A stretch of DNA of 64,000 nt from Sulfitobacter noctilucicola (GCF_000622385.1 NZ_JASD01000002.1:43428-107427), one strand, 5' to 3'; positions 1 to 9,707 are shown, counted from the stretch's first letter. The notes: generated from the sequence alone by a model not told the origin. Made by a program: numbers and translations.

Positions 1-502
1 CAAAGGAATTGCCATACATCAGCGTGGCCATCACGCCAAAGACGTAGAACACGATCGAGATCATGACGATCACCGCACCCATGCCGGGCAAAGCGTCCAG
101 CAAGGCCTGCACAACGCTTCGCATTTGCGGGACAACCGACAACAGACGCATCGCGCGGATAACGCGCAAACCCCTGAGCGCGGAAAGCCCTTCCTGACTT
201 GGCAGCAGGCCCAAGCCGACGACAGCCAGATCAAAAATGTTCCAGGCCGAGCGGAAGAATGACATCCGGTAGGCATAAAATTTGAGCAACAGCTCGCCCA
301 CGAAAATGGTCAGGACAGCATTGTCTAGAAACGACAGCAAGCCGCCAATGCGGTGCGTCATATAGTCCGACGTGGAGAGACCCAAAGCGATAGCGTTGAA
401 AATGATGACGCCCATGATGGCGTTCTTGAACCAGGTGGCCTCGACCAGATCATACACTTTGCGCCTTTGAGCGCTCATTTTTGTTTTGTCTAGTTCTGCC
501 AT
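1..502 (-). CDS. Voltage-gated cation (sodium) channel, partial
   Basis: The 5' part of a gene running off the left edge, about 167 codons visible. The translation shows the S1-S4 voltage-sensor region of a single-domain bacterial voltage-gated channel (NaChBac/BacNav type). An S4-like helix carries regularly spaced arginines (LRGLRVIRAMRLLSVVPQMR), followed by an S4-S5 linker and a start of S5 (ISIVFYVFGVMATLMYGNSF). The pore loop and selectivity filter are outside the window, so ion selectivity is inferred from the family only. The start is ATG at 502, with GGAG about 9 bases before it; a second in-frame ATG lies at 477. It is on the same strand as the type VI secretion genes behind it, but 112 bases and a hairpin separate them, and I see no functional link. 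An inner-membrane location follows from the helices. Confidence 0.8.
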   Translation of the reverse strand, partial: MAELDKTKMSAQRRKVYDLVEATWFKNAIMGVIIFNAIALGLSTSDYMTHRIGGLLSFLDNAVLTIFVGELLLKFYAYRMSFFRSAWNIFDLAVVGLGLLPSQEGLSALRGLRVIRAMRLLSVVPQMRSVVQALLDALPGMGAVIVMISIVFYVFGVMATLMYGNSF

Positions 503-583
503 GTTCTTGGTCTCCGCATTTCCTTTGATCCGTCCGTTCGCTCAACCTTTGACAAGGGGCACCCTTGGGATTGGGGGCCGGAT

Positions 584-608
584 GACCCGCGTGTTGCCTG
601 TGCGGGTC
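584..608 (-). terminator. Candidate hairpin after tssH
   Basis: A 7-bp perfect stem (GACCCGC / GCGGGTC) with an 11-base loop lies just after the tssH stop codon, between tssH and the channel gene. No T-run follows on the minus strand, so it could be a Rho-assisted terminator or only an RNA stabiliser. Confidence 0.35.
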
Positions 609-614
609 CCGGTA

Positions 615-3323
615 TCAGTCAAAGGCGTAGGTGAACGTGCTGTCCTCTACATCAATCGCTACTTTTTCGATCTTCTTGCCTTCCATCATCCGGCGCAGGA
701 ATTCGGCCGAAATGTCGGGCAGCATGGTGTTGGTTACAATCGCATCAATCATACGTCCGCCGCTTTCCAGTTCCTGACAGCGATCAACGATCAGATCGAC
801 CACGGCATCGGAATATTCGAACGGCACGTCATGGGTGCTTTCGACGCGTTTCTTGATCCGGCCCAGTTGCAGTTTTGTAATCTCTGCAATCATGTGCGGG
901 CTGAGCGGATAATAGGGGATCGTCACCAGACGACCCAACAAGGCGGCGGGGAAGATTTTCAGCAATGGCTCGCGCAAGGCTTTTGCGATACCTTCGGGTT
1001 CGGGCAGCAGATCAGGGTCGCTGCACAAATCCATAATAAGATCGGACCCCGCGTTGGAGGTCAGCAGAATGAGCGTGTTCTTGAAGTCGATTGTGCGCCC
1101 TTCGCCGTCTTCCATGACGCCTTTGTCAAACACCTGAAAGAAAATCTCGTGCACATCGGGGTGCGCTTTTTCGACCTCGTCCAGCAAGACAACGGAATAG
1201 GGTTTGCGCCGCACCGCTTCGGTCAGAACACCACCTTCGCCATAACCCACATAGCCCGGAGGCGCCCCTTTCAGGGAGCTGACGCTATGCGCTTCCTGAT
1301 ATTCGGACATGTTGATGGTGATCACGTTCTGCTCACCGCCATAAAGAACTTCGGCCAGCGCAAGGGCGGTTTCTGTTTTACCCACGCCAGACGTACCGGC
1401 GAGCATGAAGACACCGATGGGTTTGTTAGGATTATCAAGGCCCGCACGGCTGGTCTGAATACGCTTGGCGATCATCGCCATCGCGTGATCCTGACCGATG
1501 ACACGTTTGCCCAGATGTTCCTCAAGGCTAAGCACGGTCGCAAGTTCATCGGATACCATCCGGCCGACCGGAATGCCCGTCCAGTCGCCAACCACGGACG
1601 CCACCGCCTGCTCATCGACAATCGGCAAGATCAGCGGGCTTTCGCCCTGCGCGTCATGCAGCTTGGCATTGGCTGCTTTCAGTTTTTCCATCACCTCTGC
1701 GCGGGCTGCATCGTCAAGTGCATCCTCGCCCCCTTCGGGTGCCAGTTCCGATCCTTCTTCAACCGGTGCGCCCCCTGCCCGAAGCTGCGCGCGCAGGTCT
1801 AGAATTTCGGCAACGATCTCTTTTTCGGCGTCCCAGCGGGCCTGCAGACCTTCCAGACGCTCGGTGACTTCTGCCTTTTCCGCTTCGACTTTCGCGCGGC
1901 GTTCATCAACATCGAACCCCGCGGTTTCGTCGCGCCCGATAATCTCAAGCTCGGTTTCCAAAGATTCAATCTTGCGCTGCGCATCATCTACTTGTGCAGG
2001 CACGGCATGCTGGCTCACAGCAACGCGGGCGCAGGCGGTGTCCAGAACGCTCACCGATTTGTCCGGCAATTGCCGGGCTGGAATATAGCGGGCCGACAGG
2101 GCAACTGCTGCCTCGATGCCCTCATCCAGCACCTGCACCTTGTGGTGCTTCTCAAGCATCGACGCGATGCCGCGCATCATCATGATCGCCTTGGGCACGC
2201 TCGGTTCATCCACCTGTACCACCTGAAAACGACGCGTCAGTGCGGGGTCTTTTTCGATGTATTTCTTGTACTCGGCCCAAGTCGTCGCACCGATTGTGCG
2301 CAGCGTGCCGCGCGCCAAAGCAGGTTTCAAAAGATTTGCTGCATCGCCCGTGCCTGCGGCACCACCGGCGCCGACCAGCGTATGGGTTTCATCGACGAAC
2401 ATGATGATCGGCGTCGGGCTTGCCTGCACTTCATCAATGACGGAACGCAAACGGTTCTCGAACTCGCCTTTCATCGACGCACCGGCCTGTAGCAGACCCA
2501 CATCCAGCACCAGCAGACGCACATCGTGCAACGCAGGTGGCACATCGCCCCGTGCGATACGCAGGGCAAAGCCTTCCACAACGGCGGTCTTGCCCACACC
2601 CGCCTCACCCGTCAGGATCGGGTTATTCTGGCGGCGCCGCATCAGTACATCGACGATCTGGCGGATTTCCTCGTCACGACCCACGATCGGATCGATCTCT
2701 CCGTTACGCGCCTGTTCGGTTAAATCGGTGCAGAACTGCTCAAGCGCTTCGCCTTTGCCCATCTGGGCAGGCGACATCGCACCTGACGCTTCGCCCGGTT
2801 CTGCGCCACCGCCCGTATGCGATCCGTCCTGCGCGCCCATTTGCTCTTCAGGTGATCCATCTGTCGCGTCGTTAAAGTTTTCGGCCAGATCATCGGGCTT
2901 TATGCTCGCCAGCTCGGGTGAAATCGACGCCAGAATGTTCTTGAGCGCGGGCGTCTTGAGCATACCCAGCAACAGATGGCCCGTGCGCACATTGCTTGAA
3001 CTGAACAGCAACGAGCCGTAAACCCAGCCGCGCTCCATCGCATCCATCAGATGATCCGACAAATCAGAGATAGCAGAGGCACCGCGCGGCAGCCCGTCCA
3101 GATTGCGCGTCATTTCGGTGGCGATCTTGCCTACATCCAGGTCATAGTGGTCAATGATCCGGTGAATGTCGCTGTCCTGCCCGTTCAGGATCTGGTGCAG
3201 CCAATGCACGACCTCGACGTAAGGGTTGCCGCGCATTTTACAGAAGACGGTGGCACCTTCGACGGCCTTGTAGCCAATACTGTTCAGTTTTCCAAACAGG
3301 GCGACTCTGCTGATCTCGGTCAT
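615..3323 (-). CDS. tssH: Type VI secretion ATPase TssH (ClpV)
   Basis: 902-residue Hsp100/ClpB-family AAA+ unfoldase that disassembles the contracted TssB-TssC sheath in the cytoplasm. An N-terminal Clp-N-like region covers about residues 1-150, then a low-complexity Gly/Glu linker, then AAA-1 with Walker A GEAGVGKT at about 239-246 and Walker B-like IIMFVDETHT. A middle coiled-coil domain follows, then AAA-2 with Walker A GTSGVGKTE and Walker B VVLLDEVEKAHPD. The length and two-ATPase layout fit ClpV rather than housekeeping ClpB, and the location at the end of a run of tss genes settles it. The linker near residues 150-195 is longer and more acidic than I would expect. It is the last gene of the minus-strand operon, 22 bases after tssG. 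Confidence 0.95.
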   Translation of the reverse strand: MTEISRVALFGKLNSIGYKAVEGATVFCKMRGNPYVEVVHWLHQILNGQDSDIHRIIDHYDLDVGKIATEMTRNLDGLPRGASAISDLSDHLMDAMERGWVYGSLLFSSSNVRTGHLLLGMLKTPALKNILASISPELASIKPDDLAENFNDATDGSPEEQMGAQDGSHTGGGAEPGEASGAMSPAQMGKGEALEQFCTDLTEQARNGEIDPIVGRDEEIRQIVDVLMRRRQNNPILTGEAGVGKTAVVEGFALRIARGDVPPALHDVRLLVLDVGLLQAGASMKGEFENRLRSVIDEVQASPTPIIMFVDETHTLVGAGGAAGTGDAANLLKPALARGTLRTIGATTWAEYKKYIEKDPALTRRFQVVQVDEPSVPKAIMMMRGIASMLEKHHKVQVLDEGIEAAVALSARYIPARQLPDKSVSVLDTACARVAVSQHAVPAQVDDAQRKIESLETELEIIGRDETAGFDVDERRAKVEAEKAEVTERLEGLQARWDAEKEIVAEILDLRAQLRAGGAPVEEGSELAPEGGEDALDDAARAEVMEKLKAANAKLHDAQGESPLILPIVDEQAVASVVGDWTGIPVGRMVSDELATVLSLEEHLGKRVIGQDHAMAMIAKRIQTSRAGLDNPNKPIGVFMLAGTSGVGKTETALALAEVLYGGEQNVITINMSEYQEAHSVSSLKGAPPGYVGYGEGGVLTEAVRRKPYSVVLLDEVEKAHPDVHEIFFQVFDKGVMEDGEGRTIDFKNTLILLTSNAGSDLIMDLCSDPDLLPEPEGIAKALREPLLKIFPAALLGRLVTIPYYPLSPHMIAEITKLQLGRIKKRVESTHDVPFEYSDAVVDLIVDRCQELESGGRMIDAIVTNTMLPDISAEFLRRMMEGKKIEKVAIDVEDSTFTYAFD

Positions 3324-3345
3324 AATGGTGTTCCCTTCTTCAAAT

Positions 3346-4386
3346 TCATGCGGGCGTGCTCAAATTGTTGCTCGGTGCGAGGAAAAGATCCCCCGCATCC
3401 GGGCGCGGTGTGTCATCGGTGCGTTTCTTTTCAACCCAAGAAGTCTGTCCCAGTCGCGTGCTGCCGCCCAGAACGGCGCGCGGCACCTCGTCCCCCTTGA
3501 GGATCAGCTGTACGTCCCAGTCCAGACTGTCACCGACATAGCTGCGCACCACAGCCTCCAGTCGGGCGAAACTTTCGCCGCCAGGCAAGAAACGTTCGTA
3601 AGCATCGCGCGTCAAAGGGCCGACGCGCAGACGGAATTTCATGGAGCGGCTCCAGACCTTGACGCCGACGCTGGTCGTCTGGCCCAATCCGGTCATACCG
3701 CCAAGTTCCCAACAGTCGTCAGGCTCCAGCTGCAACCAACAGCCGACAAATTGCTCAAGCTCGACCTGCACGCCGAAGAATGAAGATATAAACGCGATCA
3801 ATCCGTCCGGATGTTTGGAGCCTTGCGATAAATGTGCCGCGAAATGGCGCCGCGACAAATCGGGCAGGGCATCACGGCTTTGCAATCCCTCGTCACGGTA
3901 ACCGGCCAGCGCCGCCACACGTTTTTGGAACGGATCGTCCTCGCGATCGAAACTTGCTGCTGGCTGGCCACTGCGCCACGCACGGTAGAACAGGCTCATC
4001 ATGCGGTGGGTCAGCATGTTGGCAAAGGCAACAAACGTGTGGTCGCGGTGGTTGCGCTGGCGGTTGCGGGCAAATTCGGTCAGATGCAGGGGCAAGGGTC
4101 CTTGCGGCCCGAACAATCCGAAAAACCGGTTGGTCAATTTGCCCGGCGCGCCGTCAGTGCCCGGCTTGAAGCCGCTGATGGTGGAGGGTGGAAACGCAAG
4201 CTCTGCCTCTTGGCCCAGACGCACACGGTCTTCACGGGGGCGGCGGCTGTCACCCAGTCGGGGCGCATCGGGATAGGCCGCATCAATGACACGCATCGCC
4301 TGAAAAATGTGATGTTTTTCAGGTTCTTCCATCAATTTTGCGAGATGGCTTAAAGTATCTGGCCCAGCCCGTTTTTCGGTCGCCAT
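3346..4386 (-). CDS. tssG: Type VI secretion baseplate protein TssG
   Basis: 346 residues, TssG/ImpH family (VasB, DUF1305). Together with TssF and TssE it forms the baseplate wedge that anchors sheath and tube to the membrane complex. Family features seen are the N-terminal helical start with HHIFQAMRVIDAA, the RLGQEAELAFPPSTISGF region, the LFGPQGPLPLHLTEFARNR stretch and FISSFFGVQVELEQFVG. The start ATG lies inside the 3' end of tssF (37-bp overlap), implying translational coupling. Length is typical for the family. Confidence 0.93.
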   Translation of the reverse strand: MATEKRAGPDTLSHLAKLMEEPEKHHIFQAMRVIDAAYPDAPRLGDSRRPREDRVRLGQEAELAFPPSTISGFKPGTDGAPGKLTNRFFGLFGPQGPLPLHLTEFARNRQRNHRDHTFVAFANMLTHRMMSLFYRAWRSGQPAASFDREDDPFQKRVAALAGYRDEGLQSRDALPDLSRRHFAAHLSQGSKHPDGLIAFISSFFGVQVELEQFVGCWLQLEPDDCWELGGMTGLGQTTSVGVKVWSRSMKFRLRVGPLTRDAYERFLPGGESFARLEAVVRSYVGDSLDWDVQLILKGDEVPRAVLGGSTRLGQTSWVEKKRTDDTPRPDAGDLFLAPSNNLSTPA

Positions 4387-6227
4387 CTGGCGATTTCTCC
4401 CCGTCGTTCTGTCTTAAGAACGGTTTCAGTAAAACTATTGATGGTGGCATATTTGCGGAAAAACCGCTCCATCACGGCACCCAGCACATAGACGCTGGTG
4501 CCTTCAAAAAAACTTTCGTCAAATTCTATGGTGATCTCGAGCCCGCGTATCGCGGTCGACATCACTTCATCGCTCATCCGGCGCACAATCGGCCGGCTAG
4601 AGACGTTCGTGATCCCTTCAAGCTGCTTTTCCGTCACGCGGTTGCCTAGCGGCGCGTAAATACCGATCAATTCACGAAGCGCTTCTGCGGAGCTGCCGTC
4701 CTCTGAATCCGCAATCGACAGATAGTTCAGCGACAGATGGCTGATCAAACGCCATGCTGTGTCGCCTTGCGCCAGCGTGGGATGCGGGCGTGTCGGCGAT
4801 ATGGGTGTGCGCACCGTCTTGACCGGACCGCCATCGGGCAGATGAAAGACATTATCGTCACCCACCGACAAAAGCATCGGCAGATCGCGGTTGGTGCATA
4901 GCGCTGTGACAGCCAATTGGTCGAGTTTTGAGGAATAGGGCGCTTGCGTCCGGTCGACCATTTGCAGGTACACTTCCGACCCCAGATAAGAGGTGCGAAC
5001 CCCGCGCAGCCGTTCCTTTTCACTCCGCTGGCGCATCTTGCGGCTTTGCGTGAAGTAGGCGGTATGCACATCACCGGCAGCGGTGAAATCGGTCGCGGAG
5101 TAGAACGGGCGAAAGCTCACATCCTCGCTTCCGTCGCCGCTGATCCCTGTGACGCTTTCGATGCTGTAAATCTCAAAATCCAGACCTGCGGTCCGGTTTG
5201 GCACCACGTGCTGTTCGATATCGCGCCCGTTAACGTGGACACGGTCACAGCGCTTGCGGAAAAGGTTAACAGCGGGCACCACATTCAATCCGAAGGCTGC
5301 TGGTGTCACGGCAGGGGCCAGATCGCGATTGCCATCGTCGAGCAGGATATAGATGTCCACCTCGTCGCCCACTGCTTTTTTCAGTGCGGGCTGAAGGCCG
5401 GACATGTTCACAAACAAAAACCGTTCGGGCATTGCAAAGTATTCCTGCAACAACCGGTAGCCGTCAAACGAACGGCGTGGTGTGGGCAGCAATGCTTCTT
5501 CAGCACTTAGCCCGACCTGATTCATTGCCCCGTCGGGAAGCTCAAGGGTCCAATCTGCCCGCCGGTCGGCGGACCGACCTGCAAGGCCGACGGTTTGTGT
5601 TGAAATCAGTTCATGCAATTGCCAGCTGCGGCCTGACTGACGCTCAAGATAAAGTGTCAGATTGTCCATGCTCAGCTCGGAAATCGGATCACCGTCCACA
5701 CGCTTGAGCCGCAACCTGATGCCTGCGCGTGCAGAGGTATTGCTGCCCACACCCGCTGCAATCAAACCGCCGCGGCTCTCGATATACTCCGCTTCCGAAA
5801 TCTCGATCGGCCACATGGTAATTTCATGGGCCGTGCGGAATTCACATGCGGTCTGTTCCCCGTCGAGCAGCCTGCTGCGGATCGTGCTGTGGCGGGGGAT
5901 GACATACCCTGTCTTGAGGCCCGCGTTCGCCAGATCCGGCATCAACTGAGCGATCATCATCGACGGCGTGGGCGACAGATAGTGCGGATAGATAATCTCA
6001 AGCAGATGCGATGTGAAAACCGGAAACTGCATTTCCAGTTCAAGCTGAACGCGTGCAGAAAGAAAGGCGACCCCCTCAAGCAACCGCTCCACATAAGGAT
6101 CAAGGACTTCAACGCCCTCCATCCCCAGCCGCGATGCGATTTTCGGATAGGCATCGGCAAATTCGGCACCCATGTCCCGCATGTAGGCCAATTCGTTTTC
6201 GTAATGCTTGAGAAGACGGGTATCCAT
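4350..6227 (-). CDS. tssF: Type VI secretion baseplate protein TssF
   Basis: 625 residues, TssF/ImpG family (VasA, DUF879), the large baseplate wedge subunit that pairs with TssG. The start is placed at ATG 6227 (MDTRLLKHYENELAYMRDMG), the typical family N-terminus; the open frame runs 31 codons further upstream into non-family sequence. Conserved blocks include ASRLGMEGVEVLDPYVERLL, FLSARVQLELEMQFP and LLEIIYPHYLSPTPSM. It begins 5 bases after the tssE stop and overlaps tssG by 37 bp, so all three wedge genes are tightly coupled. Confidence 0.94.
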   Translation of the reverse strand: MDTRLLKHYENELAYMRDMGAEFADAYPKIASRLGMEGVEVLDPYVERLLEGVAFLSARVQLELEMQFPVFTSHLLEIIYPHYLSPTPSMMIAQLMPDLANAGLKTGYVIPRHSTIRSRLLDGEQTACEFRTAHEITMWPIEISEAEYIESRGGLIAAGVGSNTSARAGIRLRLKRVDGDPISELSMDNLTLYLERQSGRSWQLHELISTQTVGLAGRSADRRADWTLELPDGAMNQVGLSAEEALLPTPRRSFDGYRLLQEYFAMPERFLFVNMSGLQPALKKAVGDEVDIYILLDDGNRDLAPAVTPAAFGLNVVPAVNLFRKRCDRVHVNGRDIEQHVVPNRTAGLDFEIYSIESVTGISGDGSEDVSFRPFYSATDFTAAGDVHTAYFTQSRKMRQRSEKERLRGVRTSYLGSEVYLQMVDRTQAPYSSKLDQLAVTALCTNRDLPMLLSVGDDNVFHLPDGGPVKTVRTPISPTRPHPTLAQGDTAWRLISHLSLNYLSIADSEDGSSAEALRELIGIYAPLGNRVTEKQLEGITNVSSRPIVRRMSDEVMSTAIRGLEITIEFDESFFEGTSVYVLGAVMERFFRKYATINSFTETVLKTERRGEIARWRPKNGLGQIL

Positions 6228-6232
6228 CGCCG

Positions 6233-6730
6233 CTATCCCACCCGGTCCAGCGTTACTTCGCCCGTCGTCACATCCACCTTGCTGCGCAGATAAAGCTCGA
6301 GCGGAACCGGCTGTGCCCACATGTCGGCGTGAATATCAAACGCAATCTGCATCTCGCCGTGCTTGTCTTCGCTGCGCAATTCCACCGCCGTTGACCCGGA
6401 AATAATGCGCGGCTCATGGATGGAAATCGCTTTCTGGATCGACTTTCGTATCAGTTCGGCCCGCACGGATGTAGAGTATTCGCCAGCCACCTCGCGCACG
6501 CCGTAGTTCAGTACAGATTTTACGACGTTGGGATATAGCTTTGGATCCAGAAGACCTTCGATGCTGTTTGTGTTCAGCAACCACGCCAGATCCCGTTTGA
6601 TAATATCGCGCAGGCGCGAAAGATCGATCGCACGATTGCTGCGGGCTTCGACTTTGTCATTGGGCGCGTCATCGGTCAGCCTGTCCAGCAGCGACGGCTG
6701 CAACCGTTCTGCCAGCATATTGTCAGACAT
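6233..6730 (-). CDS. tssE: Type VI secretion baseplate protein TssE
   Basis: 165 residues, gp25/lysozyme-like baseplate family (TssE/ImpF), which initiates sheath polymerisation. The family signature is visible: RDIIKRDLAWLLNT, followed by YPNVVKSVLNYGV and the conserved basic/acidic pattern around RKSIQKAISIHEPRI. Length fits. It overlaps the end of the preceding tagJ (impE) gene by 8 bp and lies 5 bases before tssF. Confidence 0.92.
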   Translation of the reverse strand: MSDNMLAERLQPSLLDRLTDDAPNDKVEARSNRAIDLSRLRDIIKRDLAWLLNTNSIEGLLDPKLYPNVVKSVLNYGVREVAGEYSTSVRAELIRKSIQKAISIHEPRIISGSTAVELRSEDKHGEMQIAFDIHADMWAQPVPLELYLRSKVDVTTGEVTLDRVG

Positions 6731-7538
6731 CTTGAGCGGCCTCGGAGCTTTCGGAGTTCAGCACAAGTTCGCGAATATCGAGCAAGGCAATATCATCACT
6801 GTCGGTCGCAAAAAGGCGTTGGCCGATGCCGGTAAATGTATCGCTGCCTGCATCCTGCCAATCTGTGCTGCGACCCAGTTTTGCGCTGTCGTCGCCCTTA
6901 TCAGGCGTTCCGGCATAGCGCGTCGGGATCAGCGCAACGATTTCTCCACCGTTGCTGAGCGTCAGGTTCGCCGCTGTCCAGACTGCATCACGCAGGTCGG
7001 CGGGCGGTTCAATTTCAAGCTTGGAAATCTGTGAAAACGGAAGCCAGAAATAGCGCCCGTTTACAATAACTTCCAGTACAGGACCCAGACGCATGTCCGC
7101 ATCCGCAATCCATTCAAACGGCGTGCCGTTGATCGTGCCCGAAGTTGTCGGGGCGTCCTCAAACGCTTTACCACGCAGTTCGGCAGCTTTTTCAGGCTCC
7201 CCGCTGGCTAGCAATTTCTGTGCTTCGATAAGGAGGGCAAGCCACGGCTCCGGCTCGCCGAAAATCATCGGGTCTTTCTCACCCTTGAAAACTTTCTCGC
7301 GGTAGACCTCACAGATGATCCCCTCGCGGTAGGTCTGGGCCATCATGAGCGCCGAGGGATCCATCTCGGCGCTGAGCTTGAGCTGCGTAATCGCACGCTT
7401 CCAATCACCCAAAACGCACAGAAGCTGGAACAGAAATATGCGCAGGGGTGCGGACGCAGGATCAGCGCGCACTTTATCCTGCAACGCGGCAAGGGTTGCA
7501 GTCAGATCGCCGGATTTAAGATGTTCTTCGGGCGTCAT
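6723..7538 (-). CDS. tagJ: Type VI secretion accessory protein TagJ/ImpE
   Basis: 271 residues, ImpE/TagJ (SciE) family. This cytoplasmic accessory protein binds the sheath N-terminal helix (TssB) and is thought to help ClpV recycle sheaths. The N-terminus is a TPR-like helical segment (LKSGDLTATLAALQDKVRAD, then LFQLLCVLGDWKRAITQL); the C-terminal half has the ImpE beta-rich region with GTPFEWIADADMRLGPVLE. The start at 7538 (MTPEEHLKSGDL) is preferred because the upstream extension of the frame (to 7757) runs into hcp and has no family character. It is part of the operon, with an overlap to tssE. Confidence 0.88.
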   Translation of the reverse strand: MTPEEHLKSGDLTATLAALQDKVRADPASAPLRIFLFQLLCVLGDWKRAITQLKLSAEMDPSALMMAQTYREGIICEVYREKVFKGEKDPMIFGEPEPWLALLIEAQKLLASGEPEKAAELRGKAFEDAPTTSGTINGTPFEWIADADMRLGPVLEVIVNGRYFWLPFSQISKLEIEPPADLRDAVWTAANLTLSNGGEIVALIPTRYAGTPDKGDDSAKLGRSTDWQDAGSDTFTGIGQRLFATDSDDIALLDIRELVLNSESSEAAQDV

Positions 7539-7596
7539 AGGACAGCCTCCGCTCGGGTCAGGATGCGAGGAGAATAAGAAGTGGCGGGTATGGGTG

Positions 7597-7620
7597 ACGC
7601 ACGCGGTTGCCCGCGTGCGT
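7597..7620 (-). other. Strong hairpin after hcp
   Basis: A perfect 10-bp stem (ACGCACGCGG / CCGCGTGCGT) with a 4-base loop lies directly after the hcp stop codon and before tagJ. There is no T-run. A hairpin in this place would let hcp, needed in bulk, accumulate more mRNA than the genes after it. This is inference from position. Confidence 0.5.
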
Positions 7621-7627
7621 ACCAAGA

Positions 7628-8140
7628 TTAACCGCTGAAGGTTTCCGACACACCAGTGCGCAGATTCCAGAGGAAATCGTTCTCTTTTGCCAGAGCACCT
7701 GTGGCCTGGTTTGTGCTGTGGTACTCGTGCTCTACGCCAACGTAGGCGATTGCCCATGTCTCTTCAGGAATACCGTCCGCACTGGCGGAGATGCTGTATT
7801 TGTCGATGATCGCGTTCTTGAACGTCCACTTCGAGAATGCCTTGAGACCTTCGGCAGAGACGTCACCGGAGCGGCACCATTCCATCTTGATCTCGGGACG
7901 TACCGTGCCGTTGGCAACCGACAGCGCGAGCTTGTTCGATGCTTTGCCGATCTGGGTTGTCACTTCGATTTTCTGGAAGTTTGTGTTCGCGTGGGAACGC
8001 TGGTTTGAACCAAGGTCCGTCATGTCGACGGCACGCTCGAGCTCGAACGTGGCGGATTCGATTACAATCCACTCCTTGTGGTTTGTTTCAGTTGCATCTC
8101 CTGGAATGTCGGAGATTTGAATGAACATGTTAGCAGCCAT
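7628..8140 (-). CDS. hcp: Type VI secretion tube protein Hcp (TssD)
   Basis: 170 residues, Hcp1 family. Hexameric rings of this protein stack into the inner tube that is fired from the cell. Family features: N-terminal MFIQISDIPGDATETNHKEWI, then strongly beta-patterned sequence with EVTTQIGKASNKLALSVANG, and a C-terminal EYHSTNQATGALAKENDF. Length is typical. It is preceded by a 67-base gap after tssC and followed by a strong hairpin, which may set its expression apart from the rest of the operon. No C-terminal effector extension is fused to it. Confidence 0.95.
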   Translation of the reverse strand: MAANMFIQISDIPGDATETNHKEWIVIESATFELERAVDMTDLGSNQRSHANTNFQKIEVTTQIGKASNKLALSVANGTVRPEIKMEWCRSGDVSAEGLKAFSKWTFKNAIIDKYSISASADGIPEETWAIAYVGVEHEYHSTNQATGALAKENDFLWNLRTGVSETFSG

Positions 8141-8207
8141 TGTGCTATTCCTTTCAATAAGTTTGTTTCGTTAAGTCGTCAGGCCTACCCCAAAATAATA
8201 CGTGGGA

Positions 8208-9704
8208 TCAGCCGCCTTTTTCAGAAGGGAGCTTGGATACAAGCCGCAATGAAACCGAAAGTCCTTCCAACTGGTAATGTGGTCGCAGAAAGAACTTCGA
8301 CGTATAATATCCAGGATTGCCTTCGACCTCTTCGACCACGACTTCTGCCGCCGCCAGAGGCTTCCGCGCCTTCTCGTTTTCCGACGAAATGTCGGCATTG
8401 TAATCAACGTAATTGTTGATCCAATCCTGCAACCAGTGCTCCATTGCCTGCCGGCTTTTGAAAGAGCCGACTTTGTCGCGCACCATGCATTTGAGGTAGT
8501 GTGCAAAGCGGCACGTGGCGAACAGGTATGGCAGACGAGCTGCAAGATTTGCGTTGGCCGTCGCATCCGGGTCGTCATACTCTGCGGGTTTGTGCAGAGA
8601 CTGAGCGCCCATAAAGGTTGCAACGTCCGTGTTCTTCCGGTGGATCAGCGGCATCATGCCATTCTTGGCAAGCTCCGCTTCGCGCCGGTCATCAATGGCG
8701 ATCTCAGTGGGACATTTCTGATCCACGCCGCCATCCGTTGTCGGGAATGTATGTGAGGGCAGGCTTTCGAGCGTACCGCCGGATTCAACGCCCCGGATAC
8801 GGCTGCACCAGCCATATTCTTTGAAGGAACGGTTGATGTTGACTGCCATACCATAAGCCGCATTCACCCAGCCGTATTTGCTGTGATCCGACCCGTCAGT
8901 ATCTTCCTCAAACGCGAACTCTTCCACCGGTTCGGTTTTTGAACCATAGGGAAGACGCCCCAGGAACCGTGGCATCGCCAGCCCGACATATTTGGAATCC
9001 TCGGATTCGCGCAGCGACTTCCATGAGGCGTATTCCGAAGTTTGGAAAATACGCGTAAGATCGCGCGGGTTGCTCAGCTCTGACCAGCTGTCCATCTGGA
9101 ACAGCGACGGCTTGGCCCCTGTAATCAGCGGTGCGTGACCGGCAGCGGCAATCTTTGCCATCTCGCCCAACAGTTCAACATCCTGCGGGCTGTGATCAAA
9201 GTGATAGTCGGCCACCAGAGAGCCGTAAGGCTCGCCGCCCAACTGGCTGAATTCTTCGGTATAAAGCTTCTTGAAGATCGGCGACTGGTCCCAGGCGGTG
9301 CCTTTGAACTTGCGCAGCGTCTTGTGCATTTCTTTCTTTGAAATGCTCATCACGCGGATCTTGAGCATCTCGTCTGATTCAGTGTTGTTGACGAGATAAT
9401 GCAGGCCGCGCCACGCGCTTTCCATCTGCTGGAACTCTTCGTGGTGCAGGATCAGGTTCACCTGCTCCGTCAGCTTTTTATCGATCTGTGCCACGATGCT
9501 TTCAATCGACCGCAGCGCATCATCGGAGATCAGCGCGGTGTTGCTAAGCGCCTGTTCGGCCAATGCTTTTACAGCGCTCTCGACGGCGGTCTTGGCTTGA
9601 TCGGATTTCGGACGGAATTCTTTTTGCAGCAGGCTTTCAAATTCACTGGAACCAAAGGCGGTTGCACCACCTGCTTCTTCGACTTGGGCTTCTTGTTCAG
9701 CCAT
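8208..9704 (-). CDS. tssC: Type VI secretion sheath protein TssC (VipB)
   Basis: 498 residues, large subunit of the contractile sheath (ImpD/VipB, EvpB family). Family blocks seen: NLILHHEEFQQMESAWRGLHY, EEFSQLGGEPYGSLVADYHF, and RFLGRLPYG before the C-terminal domain, ending with a typical RPHYQLEGLSVSLRLVSKLP tail. It starts 3 bases after tssB, the standard tssB-tssC arrangement. Length is normal. Confidence 0.96.
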   Translation of the reverse strand: MAEQEAQVEEAGGATAFGSSEFESLLQKEFRPKSDQAKTAVESAVKALAEQALSNTALISDDALRSIESIVAQIDKKLTEQVNLILHHEEFQQMESAWRGLHYLVNNTESDEMLKIRVMSISKKEMHKTLRKFKGTAWDQSPIFKKLYTEEFSQLGGEPYGSLVADYHFDHSPQDVELLGEMAKIAAAGHAPLITGAKPSLFQMDSWSELSNPRDLTRIFQTSEYASWKSLRESEDSKYVGLAMPRFLGRLPYGSKTEPVEEFAFEEDTDGSDHSKYGWVNAAYGMAVNINRSFKEYGWCSRIRGVESGGTLESLPSHTFPTTDGGVDQKCPTEIAIDDRREAELAKNGMMPLIHRKNTDVATFMGAQSLHKPAEYDDPDATANANLAARLPYLFATCRFAHYLKCMVRDKVGSFKSRQAMEHWLQDWINNYVDYNADISSENEKARKPLAAAEVVVEEVEGNPGYYTSKFFLRPHYQLEGLSVSLRLVSKLPSEKGG

Positions 9705-9707
9705 CGA

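Noticed and set aside
486..1802. 438-codon open frame on the plus strand opposite tssH
   Set aside because: Lies wholly antisense to the well-supported tssH gene, with His/Phe/Gln-rich composition typical of shadow frames and no family features.
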